Below, piece by piece: positions 27,201 through 36,852 of a DNA stretch of 64,000 nucleotides. Where the stretch lies: the NCBI GenBank assembly GCA_002729885.1, contig PBUB01000008.1, positions 1 through 64,000 of the forward strand. The letters are read 5' to 3'. A program made the position numbers and the translations under genes. Each line of letters begins with the position of its first letter. Position 1 is the stretch's first letter. The DNA is from Spirochaetaceae bacterium. Its GTDB lineage: Bacteria; Spirochaetota; Leptospiria; Leptospirales; Leptonemataceae. A model generated the notes under the pieces. That model was not told where the DNA came from. It did no database searches and saw only the letters and a list, made by a program, of their open reading frames with translations.

Positions 27201-27860
27201 GTCTGCAAATGGATCTGCGTCGGTATCTTCTGTAGGGGTGGGCTCTGAACCAAAGTCGCCCAGGTCGGCGAACGGATCATCTGAACCGGTGTCTTCGGCT
27301 TGATCTGCTTCCAGGGGTTCTGTCAGATCTTCGAAAGCTGGCTCGGAATCACCGCCTGAATCGTCCAGACCCAGATCTCCCAGATCCATTTCATCTGGCT
27401 GGGACTCTGCTTCTTCGGTGGGAAATCCTGTATCCTCATCGCCCATACCGCCCATGAGGTCATCCAGGTCAGAAAAACCTGCATCCCCTTCGCTTTCCTG
27501 GGCAGGCTGGTCTCCGCCAAAATCCAGGCCGCTCAGGGCATCGGAAAGCTCATCCGTTCCGCCCGGGGATTCTTCGCCTCCAAGGTCCATACCTGAAAAA
27601 GGATCTGCCTCGGAATCGGCCCCTTCCGAATCGTCGGAAAAGGAATCCTCCAGGTCCGCACCGGACCCTTCCGGATCATCTCCGGCATTCATGCCGTCTT
27701 CAATGGACTGCAGATCCGGATCCTCGCCCCGGATTTCCATCAGATCATCTTTGAACTGATCTTCCAGGGGAGATATTACTTCTGTGAGATCCCGGTCCAG
27801 GTCCCCCAGTAGCTCCTCGATCTGCTCGTTTCGGCTGTCTCCTGTTTCTGTGTCTGCCAT
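24240..27860 (-). CDS. Large membrane-anchored TPR protein, flagellar collar FlcA-like
   Basis: A 1206-residue protein. Residues 1-410 are extremely acidic and Gly-rich, including a DFGADLGG-type repeat array (238-334). A conserved helical domain follows (about 416-480, FTDEELATIRTEIVDFPQEL), then one membrane helix (516-538). About 650 residues of probable periplasmic TPR-like helices complete it (for example at YFQRALESDDG, AARKYNEILETHPAEVEGHAG and RYLLSRGESARAMRQFENAV). The order cytoplasmic acidic domain, single helix, long periplasmic TPR matches what is known of the spirochaete collar protein FlcA. FlcA organises the periplasmic flagellar collar around the motor. No other flagellar gene is in the window, so this is inference. 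It is divergent from the glycogen-binding-module gene. Confidence 0.62.
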   Translation of the reverse strand: MADTETGDSRNEQIEELLGDLDRDLTEVISPLEDQFKDDLMEIRGEDPDLQSIEDGMNAGDDPEGSGADLEDSFSDDSEGADSEADPFSGMDLGGEESPGGTDELSDALSGLDFGGDQPAQESEGDAGFSDLDDLMGGMGDEDTGFPTEEAESQPDEMDLGDLGLDDSGGDSEPAFEDLTEPLEADQAEDTGSDDPFADLGDFGSEPTPTEDTDADPFADLGSGDPFADAGTGDAGAEDFGADLGGAEDFGADLGGGDDLGGGADFGADLGGGDDLGGGADFGADLGSTEDFGADLGGGDDLSGGTDFGADLGGSDDFGADLGGGDDFGADLSGGSDLDSGGTEDLGGTSDQDFGMDLGTMDDMGLDSSAEGETEASATPAGQEDLGGLEDLGSFSSGDLEDMASQAQMSQGIGEEFTDEELATIRTEIVDFPQELRKAIIDAVVNEKLSHPDQRMLMNMIVDQADPDQIADFLEPRMGFRADTSPPDVRKDGVPIIYADEFSPEALGRKRRRAKMMLLGLSGVVLGLLGVFGGLLLYRNLSIQGMYESGLEKLQEARQAAPDRKTELAREAESYFQRALESDDGVYNVEYLNRYGIAYLKAGFYDEAFYKLFGKIEPEYQWNDPSFRAPLINVAENSRWYGPSERKEGYQTTFVDKDKLPRKVQIPGAYIVSRLRDREMDRENLMALGRFHSHNSRRFLSTEEGQKYKNDQLGIDYYRLITTLLNQPNDPEALAGIGKIHYNREEFGAAARKYNEILETHPAEVEGHAGLINTYIELWKRDGDPRFVIARHREARRLGLEEELPIYVVTKLAGFYIDLDPTDLRIKYQVDPVDAVSGHDLDQNVVHLLKIVFDKEEKRDEETIKGSEYGEGFYQRGRYLLSRGESARAMRQFENAVRTDPWHYPALTEMGEYYQSVLDFSRAEQYYRAALQTYESHKEDYGNRPEDETLMDGDIGKIYFNIGSLLYLQNAGGSDPTLMPRSRIYPFRAERAETEETANRRSQLLQAAEYFDTALEKDLKDSDAIARAHYRKGWIRYMGSDFESALNEWNKLDSSYDAVHEDRSVLMGRANAAYHEDQLSYSLGNYLKLKDELETESIRISSPDAQNRSHRLVYEQLTQVYNNLGAVYEKQYMEKKEAGASQNVLDSLQEQAMNHYWKSVETAGRIDLPAEIPRQNIQLSFPRNGQREPLLDEWLNPMLEELEVEN
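26859..27149 (-). repeat. Acidic Asp-Phe-Gly-Ala-Asp-Leu-Gly-Gly coding repeats
   Basis: About a dozen near-identical units encode D-F/L-G-A-D-L-G-G blocks with short spacers (protein residues 238-334). The DNA units are close to identical over 20-30 bases, so recombination or slippage could change copy number. The protein segment is likely disordered and strongly negative, inside the cytoplasm if the membrane topology is right. Confidence 0.82.
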
Positions 27861-28011
27861 GTTAAAGGAAGAATTACTTCAGCGATTCCAGTAGAATTAT
27901 CGACATTATAGAGCAGTGGCGCTCGTGAAAAAATGAGACTTCTCGATAACCCCGGTAGGGGCCCTGGATCTCATGTTTGGAACGCCTCACTTTGAAAGGA
28001 CACAATCTCAT

Positions 28012-28878
28012 ATGCTAAAGCCCAGAAATGTTGTACAGTTCATTTTTCTTTTTTCCATGATTACTCTGGCCGGTCTCTGGGCCGAGCCCGATGGAATTGT
28101 ATCCTATAACTCCGAACAGTCCGGGCTGGAAACCGCAGATGTAGAACAGATCAAGACCTATACAACATTCCATCTAAAAAAGCTGAAGCAGGCCGTGTCG
28201 CCGCGCTATATTCATCTTCTGGACTGGGAGCAATATGCAGTAAGCTCCAATCCAAGCAGAACCGGAATTCTATTTACCTACCAGGATTATCGTGCTCGGG
28301 ACGTCCATCTGGCAGGGGACTTTAGCAACTGGAAACCGGTACCCATGAAGCGTAATCCCCAGGGAGTTTTCTATCTTGTTATTCCGGTCCGTGAACTGGA
28401 GCAGGGAAAAAGAATTCGAAGCTATGAATATCGATTTCGTGTAGATGGAATCTGGCAGCATGATCCCACTCATCCCAATCGAAAGGATGATGGGATGGGC
28501 GGCTATATCTCCACATTCTTTCTTGAGCGGGAGTATCCGGATGAACTGGCCACTGTGCGAGTCCTTAAAGAAAAGGAGGCCGGCCGGGAGCGGCTGGTGG
28601 AGTTCGCAGTTCACAGTAGAATCCTGGAGCAGAGAACCTTTCAAGACAGTATAGAAAACCTTTCGCTGGTAGGGGAATTCAATCACTGGAATCCAGAGAC
28701 CCATTTCTTTCAAAAGGGAGAGGATGGAGTGTTTCGATTGAGATTGCACTTGCGTCCCGGAGATTACCTGTACATGCTGGTGGCCGATGGAAAGTGGGTT
28801 CTGGACCCATTGAATCCAGACACTCGCTATCACAGGCACCTGGATGAAATGGTATCTTTCTTCAAAGTTTCGAACTGA
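28012..28878 (+). CDS. Exported protein with two glycogen-binding (CBM48/AMPK-like) modules
   Basis: A 288-residue protein with a signal peptide (about 1-24, ending at LWA). It carries two carbohydrate-binding modules of the CBM48/AMPK-beta type. The first contains DVHLAGDFSNWKPVPMKR and YEYRFRVDGIWQHDP; the second contains LSLVGEFNHWNPETHFF and YLYMLVADGKWVLDPLNP. The 'F-N-x-W' and 'Y-x-F-x-V-D-G-x-W-x-x-D-P' patterns are the hallmark. No catalytic glycosidase domain is attached. It may bind a periplasmic glucan, peptidoglycan-associated glycan or surface polysaccharide, or use the Ig-like folds for protein contacts. ATG 28012 has AAAGGA upstream. Its end overlaps the M23 gene by 35 bases, so the two are cotranscribed. 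Confidence 0.78.
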   Translation: MLKPRNVVQFIFLFSMITLAGLWAEPDGIVSYNSEQSGLETADVEQIKTYTTFHLKKLKQAVSPRYIHLLDWEQYAVSSNPSRTGILFTYQDYRARDVHLAGDFSNWKPVPMKRNPQGVFYLVIPVRELEQGKRIRSYEYRFRVDGIWQHDPTHPNRKDDGMGGYISTFFLEREYPDELATVRVLKEKEAGRERLVEFAVHSRILEQRTFQDSIENLSLVGEFNHWNPETHFFQKGEDGVFRLRLHLRPGDYLYMLVADGKWVLDPLNPDTRYHRHLDEMVSFFKVSN

Positions 28879-30769
28879 AATAGTTCGATGGTCCGGCCGG
28901 ATTTTTCTATCCGGTCTCTTTTTGCTTCTGGCATGCAAACCGGATCTGCCTCCAGAAGTGCGAAAAGCCCGGCAGGATCATCTGGTGGGATCCAACCATC
29001 CCATTGAATTTCCCCATATCTCGGGAAGCTTCGGGGAATACAGATCCGGTGGCCGTTTCCACCACGGCCTGGATTATAAAACCTTCAATCGAAACGGTGT
29101 TCCCATAAAAGCTGTGGAGGATATGACAGTGGCCCGCCTGTACACTTCCGAGGTAGGCTACGGCAACGGGCTGGTGCTGGCTTCCGCAGATGGTAGGCAT
29201 TTTACCTATGGACATATGTATGACTTCATGGGCCGCCATGCAGGTCTGGAATATTTGCGACTTGCATTGTTCTTAATGCATCCTACAAATCGGGCTTCGG
29301 TCAATCTGCCAGGATACTTTTCTTTCAAGAGGGGCGACGTTATTGGCCGCAGCGGCGAAAGCGGATCCGGGGCGCCCCATTTACATTTCGAAGTTGGCTC
29401 CGGGGGGTACTTTCGCAGTCCTCTGGAGGATCCCGATCGAGCGATTCAAGATTTTACAGCTCCCACACTACTGAGATTGCATACCCGGACCAGGGCCTAT
29501 CCACTGAAAAGGGTGGATCGAAAATATACTGAAGAAGGTCACACTATAGATTATTATACCCTGGCCAGTGCAACAGCGCTTCCTTCAGCAGAGTATCGAA
29601 TTGGGACTTACGATACCATGGCTGCTTTGAATCGGAACGGTATTCATGGAATCCGATTCTATGCTCTGGATGATAAAAAGATAGATACCGCACTAATACA
29701 ATCGCTCCCTGAAGAAATCCAGGGAACACCAGAATACAGGATGGAGTTGAACGGTATTGCCTCATCGGAGCTTCGCACTGCGGATCGTTATTATGATCCA
29801 GAGAAAACAGCGATAGGTGATGAATACGTATACTATCTCTATGATACTCTCAAGCGAAATCGAAAGGAGCTGGATTCCGGACTGTATCTCGTTGAGGTTC
29901 TGGACAGTTCCGGAAATAAGGCCAGGCTTCTTTTTCGCATAGGGGATGCCTCCAGGGCTGACTTGATTACGGAAAAGCCGGAACATCCACCGGAAGAAGC
30001 TGCAAGCACGGAAGAAGAGGATCCTCTATTGAAAGAGGCCAGTATTCCCTTTCGCAATCTCAGTCCCTATGCAGGAGCAAGCTTTTCGCATAATGGCGAA
30101 GGTCTCAATCTTACGATTCAAATTCCAGGCGGCACTCAACGAGGCCAGGCCAGAGCTCGAATTCTGGATAAGAAATGGATTCGTGCCATTCCGCCCGCCG
30201 GGGAGGGATTGGCCAGTTCAGGCGAGATTCGCGCCTTTGTGTTCGATGCCCGGGATCTTGTGCTTTCCGGTTATATGTATATTTCAGGTCAGATCGAAAA
30301 GAGGTATCCGGATGAAGAACTATACCTCTGGAATCCTTCCAGCGGAAAGTGGGACTGGGTTGGAAAGCCATATCAAGAAACTGAAACCAGAGCTCTCTAT
30401 CGACTGCGACTGAAACGAGGAGGCATCTTCGCAGTTTTCCGGGATGCCGGAGCCCCGGTGATCTATCCATCTTTTGCCTGGCAGCGTCCGGAAGATGATC
30501 TGGTTTCCGAATCCGATAAAAAGAACCCGGTCCGATTACTTCAATACGACATCTACGATAAAGAGTCCTGGATCGATCGAGAAACCACCGCTGTCTTTCT
30601 GGATGGTGTACCGTTGAGATACGAGTGGGCCGGCGACAGATCTCTTCTGAGGGTTCGAGTTCCGGAAAAATGGCTGGCAGAACATGGCTCCTATCTTTCA
30701 ATCCAGGTAAAGGACCTGGCGGGCAACCCCGCGGCTCCCTTCTTTGATGTTCTGATTCCGGCTGACTAG
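28844..30769 (+). CDS. M23-family metallopeptidase lipoprotein
   Basis: A 641-residue lipoprotein (basic N-region, hydrophobic core, lipobox LLLAC, Cys31). It has a LytM/M23 domain at about 50-200: HxxxD as H73-D77, then H124 in YGHM and the HLH pair H179/H181. All zinc and catalytic residues are present, so it should cut peptidoglycan cross-bridges. The remaining 430 residues form several beta-rich domains, including YLYDTLKRNRKELDSGLYLVEV, an acidic linker near 380-400 and a C-terminal Ig-like part ending in SYLSIQVKDLAGNPAAPF. These could steer substrate or partner binding. It overlaps the CBM-type gene by 35 bases. Together with the collar-like gene it suggests wall remodelling around an envelope machine. 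Confidence 0.87.
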   Translation: MKWYLSSKFRTEIVRWSGRIFLSGLFLLLACKPDLPPEVRKARQDHLVGSNHPIEFPHISGSFGEYRSGGRFHHGLDYKTFNRNGVPIKAVEDMTVARLYTSEVGYGNGLVLASADGRHFTYGHMYDFMGRHAGLEYLRLALFLMHPTNRASVNLPGYFSFKRGDVIGRSGESGSGAPHLHFEVGSGGYFRSPLEDPDRAIQDFTAPTLLRLHTRTRAYPLKRVDRKYTEEGHTIDYYTLASATALPSAEYRIGTYDTMAALNRNGIHGIRFYALDDKKIDTALIQSLPEEIQGTPEYRMELNGIASSELRTADRYYDPEKTAIGDEYVYYLYDTLKRNRKELDSGLYLVEVLDSSGNKARLLFRIGDASRADLITEKPEHPPEEAASTEEEDPLLKEASIPFRNLSPYAGASFSHNGEGLNLTIQIPGGTQRGQARARILDKKWIRAIPPAGEGLASSGEIRAFVFDARDLVLSGYMYISGQIEKRYPDEELYLWNPSSGKWDWVGKPYQETETRALYRLRLKRGGIFAVFRDAGAPVIYPSFAWQRPEDDLVSESDKKNPVRLLQYDIYDKESWIDRETTAVFLDGVPLRYEWAGDRSLLRVRVPEKWLAEHGSYLSIQVKDLAGNPAAPFFDVLIPAD

Positions 30770-30969
30770 ATTCATTCTGCTCCCAATCTTCTCTAATTCA
30801 TAAGCCTTTCTGGCTTTTTCCAGGATGTCGCTCCGGCCGCCTGGTTCCACAATGCTTCGTGGCTGCCCAATGATCTGATTTGTCTGGCGCTGTAAATCCC
30901 CAGGCATTGCGACCGTTCGTATCGGGAATCTACTTGCATGATGGACCACCTTGCTGTGAAGCTGAGCAA

Positions 30970-32916
<1,947 letters not shown>

Positions 32917-33098
32917 GGTCATATCAGGAAAATTATCCCGGGCCCCTAAAATCTGGCATTAAAAACGGCTTTTCTTGAACCATAGTGCAGAGAGATTCCA
33001 TCTAATGCAAAGTGTAGTTCTCGCCGTCCAATGGAAGCAGAATTGCGTATCCGGGCTGCCGGGTAAAAGTTTAGCCCGCCCGGAAATGAGGATCAAAC

Positions 33099-33809
33099 AT
33101 GAAGAGAATTGTTCTAATATCGCTTACGGCCCTGTTGCCACTGCTTCTAAGTCCCCTCCATATGCTGGAGGCAGAGAAGGAGCCGGCCCGTCGCATTGGT
33201 CTGGTAACCTTTCGCGTGGGAAATGCAGAGATCATGCGAGAGAATAAGACTCGAAAGATCCGAGTTCGCGAAATCATCGAAGAAAAAGACGTTGTAATCA
33301 CTGGGAAGAATTCCCGTGTCATAATTCAGTTTTCCGAGGGGGCCTTTATTGCGGTGCAGGAGAATAGCCAGGTGGAGGTCAAGACCATCGATCATTCTCC
33401 TTCCCGGTTGAACTTCTTCGTAAACATTCTTTCCGGCAAACTGGGAGTGGATGCCCAGAAAAAGGGAGAGCAAAAATATGATATTCGCGTTCAGGGACCC
33501 ACGGCTGTAGCCCTGGTTCGAGGGACTACCTTCATTGTAGAGGCGGATTCTCAATCCACCAGGGTTCTTGTAGGAGAGGGCGAGGTTGAAGTTCAGGGAC
33601 CGGGAGCGGCCAATCTTTTCGTAAAGGCCGGTGAGAAGGCCATGGCCGAAATGGGCCCCAACAAGACCATCGGCGTAGAGAAAAACATGATGGATGAATT
33701 CGAACAATCCAGAGTGCAGATGTTGGAGCAGTTTCGCGCAAGCAAGGCACAGAACTTCGACCATCTCATCGAGCAGATCGATCGCAACAACAATCTAATG
33801 CCGCGATAG
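33099..33809 (+). CDS. Exported FecR-domain protein
   Basis: A 236-residue protein with a signal peptide (about 1-25) and a FecR-type beta-jelly-roll domain at about 35-180. Landmarks are VGNAEIMRE, LKEGD-like EEKDVVITG, SRVIIQFSEGAFIAVQENSQVEV, TAVALVRGTTFIVE and VLVGEGEVEV. A C-terminal helical tail (about 195-236) may mediate contacts. Unlike classical FecR it has no N-terminal cytoplasmic sigma-regulating part, so it is more likely a structural or signalling periplasmic protein. It has no ECF sigma neighbour. The 290 bases before hemB hold an inverted repeat but no gene. Confidence 0.82.
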   Translation: MKRIVLISLTALLPLLLSPLHMLEAEKEPARRIGLVTFRVGNAEIMRENKTRKIRVREIIEEKDVVITGKNSRVIIQFSEGAFIAVQENSQVEVKTIDHSPSRLNFFVNILSGKLGVDAQKKGEQKYDIRVQGPTAVALVRGTTFIVEADSQSTRVLVGEGEVEVQGPGAANLFVKAGEKAMAEMGPNKTIGVEKNMMDEFEQSRVQMLEQFRASKAQNFDHLIEQIDRNNNLMPR

Positions 33810-33984
33810 AAACCAGACCGGGTCTTTAAGCAATTTAAGTTAAGCACTGTAAATGCCTGATGGGGCTCTGTAGCTCTGGACATCCTGGCTCTGATCTGTG
33901 TCACTGCGTTCTGTCAGTTTATGAAACCTCAAAGTCCCATCAGATTACACTCGATTTTCTGGCCCCGGATTGCAACCTGGACCT

Positions 33985-34956
33985 ATGCTCATTCGAACCC
34001 GCCGAAATCGTAAAGGGCCCTATCTCCGAGATCTGGTAAGGGAGAACCATCTACGGGTGGAGGATTTTATTCTTCCAGTATTCATTATGGAGGGCCCGGG
34101 CCGGGAAGAAATTCCTTCCATGCCCGGAGTTTATCGGCATGGCCTGGAGGACCTTCCTCCCTTCCTGGACGAAGCCAGAAGCCTGGGCATACGAGCGGTG
34201 GCTCCATTTCCAGCCATCCACGAGTCTCTAAAGGATTCCCGGGGCAGCGAGTCCACCAATCCAGATGGATTGTATTTACGGGCTCTTCGCCTCATCAAAG
34301 ATAGATTTCCGGAGCTGGTAATTTTTTCCGATGTAGCTCTGGATCCTTATTCCAGCGACGGTCATGATGGAATCGTATCTCCGGAAGGAGAAATACTGAA
34401 CGATGAATCACTGGACATCCTGGGTAACATGGCCGTGGCTCAGGCTCGAGCCGGCGCCGATTTTGTTGCACCCAGCGATATGATGGACGGTCGAGTAGGT
34501 CATATTCGAAACGCTCTTGATTCAGAGGGCTTTACCGGTACCGGTATCCTGTCTTATTGTGCAAAGTATGCATCGGCTTTCTACGGGCCCTTTCGCGACG
34601 CTTTGCAGAGCGCTCCAAAATCCGGAGATAAGAAAACGTATCAGATGGATCCTGCCAACGTACGCGAAGCATTACGCGAATACGATCTGGATCTACAGGA
34701 AGGTGCGGATATGGTGATGGTTAAGCCAGGTCTGCCATATCTTGATGTTGTGCGAGCCCTTGCAGAAGTGAGCGAGCTTCCGGTGGCTGTATACAATGTT
34801 TCGGGAGAATACGCGATGTTGAAAGCGGCTGCCAGTGCCGGATGGCTGGATTATCGCAGCGTGGTAATGGAAGCCTTGATTGGGATGAAGCGAGCAGGGG
34901 CCAACATTATTTTGAGTTATCATGCCATGGAAGCGGCCCGCTGGTTACAGGACTGA
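33985..34956 (+). CDS. hemB: Porphobilinogen synthase (delta-aminolevulinate dehydratase)
   Basis: A 323-residue enzyme that condenses two 5-aminolevulinate molecules to porphobilinogen. The two Schiff-base lysines are K194 (SYCAKYASAFYGPFRDA) and K247 (MVMVKPGLPYLD). The metal loop reads DPYSSDGHDGI (120-130) with Asp in place of the three Cys of zinc-dependent enzymes, so this belongs to the Mg/K-type class. ATG 33985 is preferred over TTG 33970. It is convergent with hisI, and the coding regions overlap by 50 bases. No other haem gene is in the window. Confidence 0.95.
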   Translation: MLIRTRRNRKGPYLRDLVRENHLRVEDFILPVFIMEGPGREEIPSMPGVYRHGLEDLPPFLDEARSLGIRAVAPFPAIHESLKDSRGSESTNPDGLYLRALRLIKDRFPELVIFSDVALDPYSSDGHDGIVSPEGEILNDESLDILGNMAVAQARAGADFVAPSDMMDGRVGHIRNALDSEGFTGTGILSYCAKYASAFYGPFRDALQSAPKSGDKKTYQMDPANVREALREYDLDLQEGADMVMVKPGLPYLDVVRALAEVSELPVAVYNVSGEYAMLKAAASAGWLDYRSVVMEALIGMKRAGANIILSYHAMEAARWLQD

Positions 34957-35395
34957 GGCCTGTTTCGGTCAGCTTGCGATAATAGCAGGATTTGCGGGTA
35001 TGGCCCTCACTGTCTCTGGTGTGGCAGACCCCGCCTGCTCTTGGTTTCACAAGATAGAGCAATGAGTTTTGCTCGCAGTTGATGCGAATCTCCACCAGGT
35101 CCAGGTAATCACCGGATGTGGCTCCCTTGATCCACAGTTCTTTTCGTGATGTACTGTAAAATACTGCGATCTGCTTTTCAAGACTTTGATTCAATGCTTC
35201 TTCGTTTACATAGGCCAGAATCAGCACTTCACCGGTTTCTGCATTCTGAACAACAGCAGGCACAATTCCTGATTCAGCAGCACTCTGCATGGATGCCAGT
35301 TTGAAAAAATCCAGAAGAAGATCCGAACCTTCCTCCAGGGTTTTATGATCCGAACTCTTCCTCTTATCCCTTAACTGGCCTGCATTTGCTTTCAT
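34907..35395 (-). CDS. hisI: Phosphoribosyl-AMP cyclohydrolase HisI, variant metal motif
   Basis: A 162-residue enzyme of histidine synthesis that opens the purine ring of PR-AMP. Core motifs are AYVNEEALNQSLE, FYSTSRKELWIKGATSGDYL and KSCYYRKL. Three zinc-ligand cysteines are in place: C107, C124 and C137. The usual DCDxDAL magnesium motif reads NCEQNSL here (106-112), so the three Asp positions are Asn, Glu and Asn. About 40 extra residues at the N-terminus are unlike standard HisI. ATG 35395 has GAGAGA upstream; TTG 35407 is possible. It is convergent with hemB (50-base overlap) and divergent from aroA with only about 26 bases between ATGs. Confidence 0.9.
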   Translation of the reverse strand: MKANAGQLRDKRKSSDHKTLEEGSDLLLDFFKLASMQSAAESGIVPAVVQNAETGEVLILAYVNEEALNQSLEKQIAVFYSTSRKELWIKGATSGDYLDLVEIRINCEQNSLLYLVKPRAGGVCHTRDSEGHTRKSCYYRKLTETGLSPVTSGPLPWHDNSK

Positions 35396-35421
35396 GGTAT
35401 CTCTCAAAGTGGTTGTCAGTT

Positions 35422-36819
35422 ATGCCAGAGCAATCATTGAAGGATATGTCTGCCCGGTCCCCATCTGTAGAGCCATCCTTTGCCGAGCGGATGGCAGAGG
35501 CAAGCAATGGGTTTTTCTCGGCCTACGTGGACTCCTGGGATGTACTCCAGATTCCCCGAATTGGCGGATTCAGTGGAACCGTGGAGCTACCCGGATCCAA
35601 ATCCATTGCAAATCGAGCTCTGCTTCTGGCCGCCCTGGGCACCAATCCAGATCGTAGCTGTATTCTGAAACGACTTCCGGATTCGGACGATGTGAACGTA
35701 CTGCGTAACATTCTGCCTGCCCTGGGCGTTTCCGTTGTGGCAGAAGAGCAGGGAGTAAGAATCCAGGCCGATCACCATAGACTGTCTGCATCCAGCGGAG
35801 AATTCTATGTCGAAAATGCAGGTACGGCCATGCGACCATTGCTGGCTGTGCTTTCGGCTCTGAAAGGCTCCTATCTGATTTACGGCAATGAGCAGATGAA
35901 TCGCAGGCCTATCGGTGACCTCGCCAAATCTCTTCAAAGTCTGGGAGTGGAAATAGAAGCCAGCGAAGGCGGATGCCCTCCGGTAAGAGTTAGCAGCGAT
36001 GGCTGGAAATCCCAGGAGGCCACCATCCAGGGCAGGACCTCCAGTCAGTTCGTATCTGCAATGTTGATGGCCGCTCCGCTTTCGGAAAAAGAATTCGTAC
36101 TTAGACTTGAGGACGATCCAGTTAGCAAGCCTTACATCGATCTTACTATTACCATGATGAAAGACTTTGGCGTTCAGGTCCTGCGAAAGGATTACCAGGA
36201 ATTCATTATTCCCGGGAATCAAAGATACCTGGCTCCAGAGCAGTATGAGATAGAAGGGGACGCATCCGCCGCCACATATTTTCTGGCAGCGGGCGCATTA
36301 CCAGGCCAGGGGCCGGTAAGGGTGAACGGTCTGGGCCGCTCCTCCATTCAAGGAGATCAGGGATTTTTCCGAATCCTGGAAAGCATGGGTGCCATGGTCA
36401 AAATGGGAGACAAATACCTCGAGTGTAGTGGAGGTTCCGAATTAAAAGCTCTGGATCTGGACATGAATGCCATGCCAGATGCAGCCATGACCCTCGCTAC
36501 ATTGAACCTTTTTGCCGATGGGAAAAGTAGCATTCGCAATGTTGCAAATCTTCGAGTAAAGGAATCCGAACGCATCCATGGGCTGAAAACAGAGCTTGAA
36601 CGGACCGGCGCCAGCGTCGAGGAGGGCTCGGATTATCTAATTATTCAGCCACCTTCCAGAATGAAATCAGCCAGATTTCAAACATACCTGGATCATCGCA
36701 TGGCTATGGCCTTTTCTCTGGTAAGCGCTGGAGTCAGTATTGAAATAGAGGATCCCGGCTGTGTTCGAAAAACCTATCCAGATTATTTCCTGGATTTTTT
36801 GAAGGTAGCCCAGAAATAG
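35422..36819 (+). CDS. aroA: 3-phosphoshikimate 1-carboxyvinyltransferase (EPSP synthase)
   Basis: A protein of about 465 residues that transfers the enolpyruvyl group of PEP to shikimate 3-phosphate. Motifs are ELPGSKSIANRALLLAALG (about 55-72, with the PEP/S3P-binding Lys and Arg), VENAGTAMRPL, QEATIQGRTSSQFVSAMLM, VKESERI and DHRMAMAFSL. The catalytic core begins about 45 residues after ATG 35422. ATG 35446 and 35491 are also in frame, and the exact start is unsure. It is divergent from hisI at very short distance and followed after 33 bases by the FapA-type gene. Confidence 0.94.
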   Translation: MPEQSLKDMSARSPSVEPSFAERMAEASNGFFSAYVDSWDVLQIPRIGGFSGTVELPGSKSIANRALLLAALGTNPDRSCILKRLPDSDDVNVLRNILPALGVSVVAEEQGVRIQADHHRLSASSGEFYVENAGTAMRPLLAVLSALKGSYLIYGNEQMNRRPIGDLAKSLQSLGVEIEASEGGCPPVRVSSDGWKSQEATIQGRTSSQFVSAMLMAAPLSEKEFVLRLEDDPVSKPYIDLTITMMKDFGVQVLRKDYQEFIIPGNQRYLAPEQYEIEGDASAATYFLAAGALPGQGPVRVNGLGRSSIQGDQGFFRILESMGAMVKMGDKYLECSGGSELKALDLDMNAMPDAAMTLATLNLFADGKSSIRNVANLRVKESERIHGLKTELERTGASVEEGSDYLIIQPPSRMKSARFQTYLDHRMAMAFSLVSAGVSIEIEDPGCVRKTYPDYFLDFLKVAQK

Positions 36820-36852
36820 ATCCTGGTCTCATCGCCAGAGAATGAACTGATT

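Noticed and set aside
26815-27303. 162-residue plus-strand ORF rich in Pro/Arg/Ser
   Set aside because: Antisense shadow of the repeat array in the FlcA-like gene; repetitive codons keep the frame open by chance.
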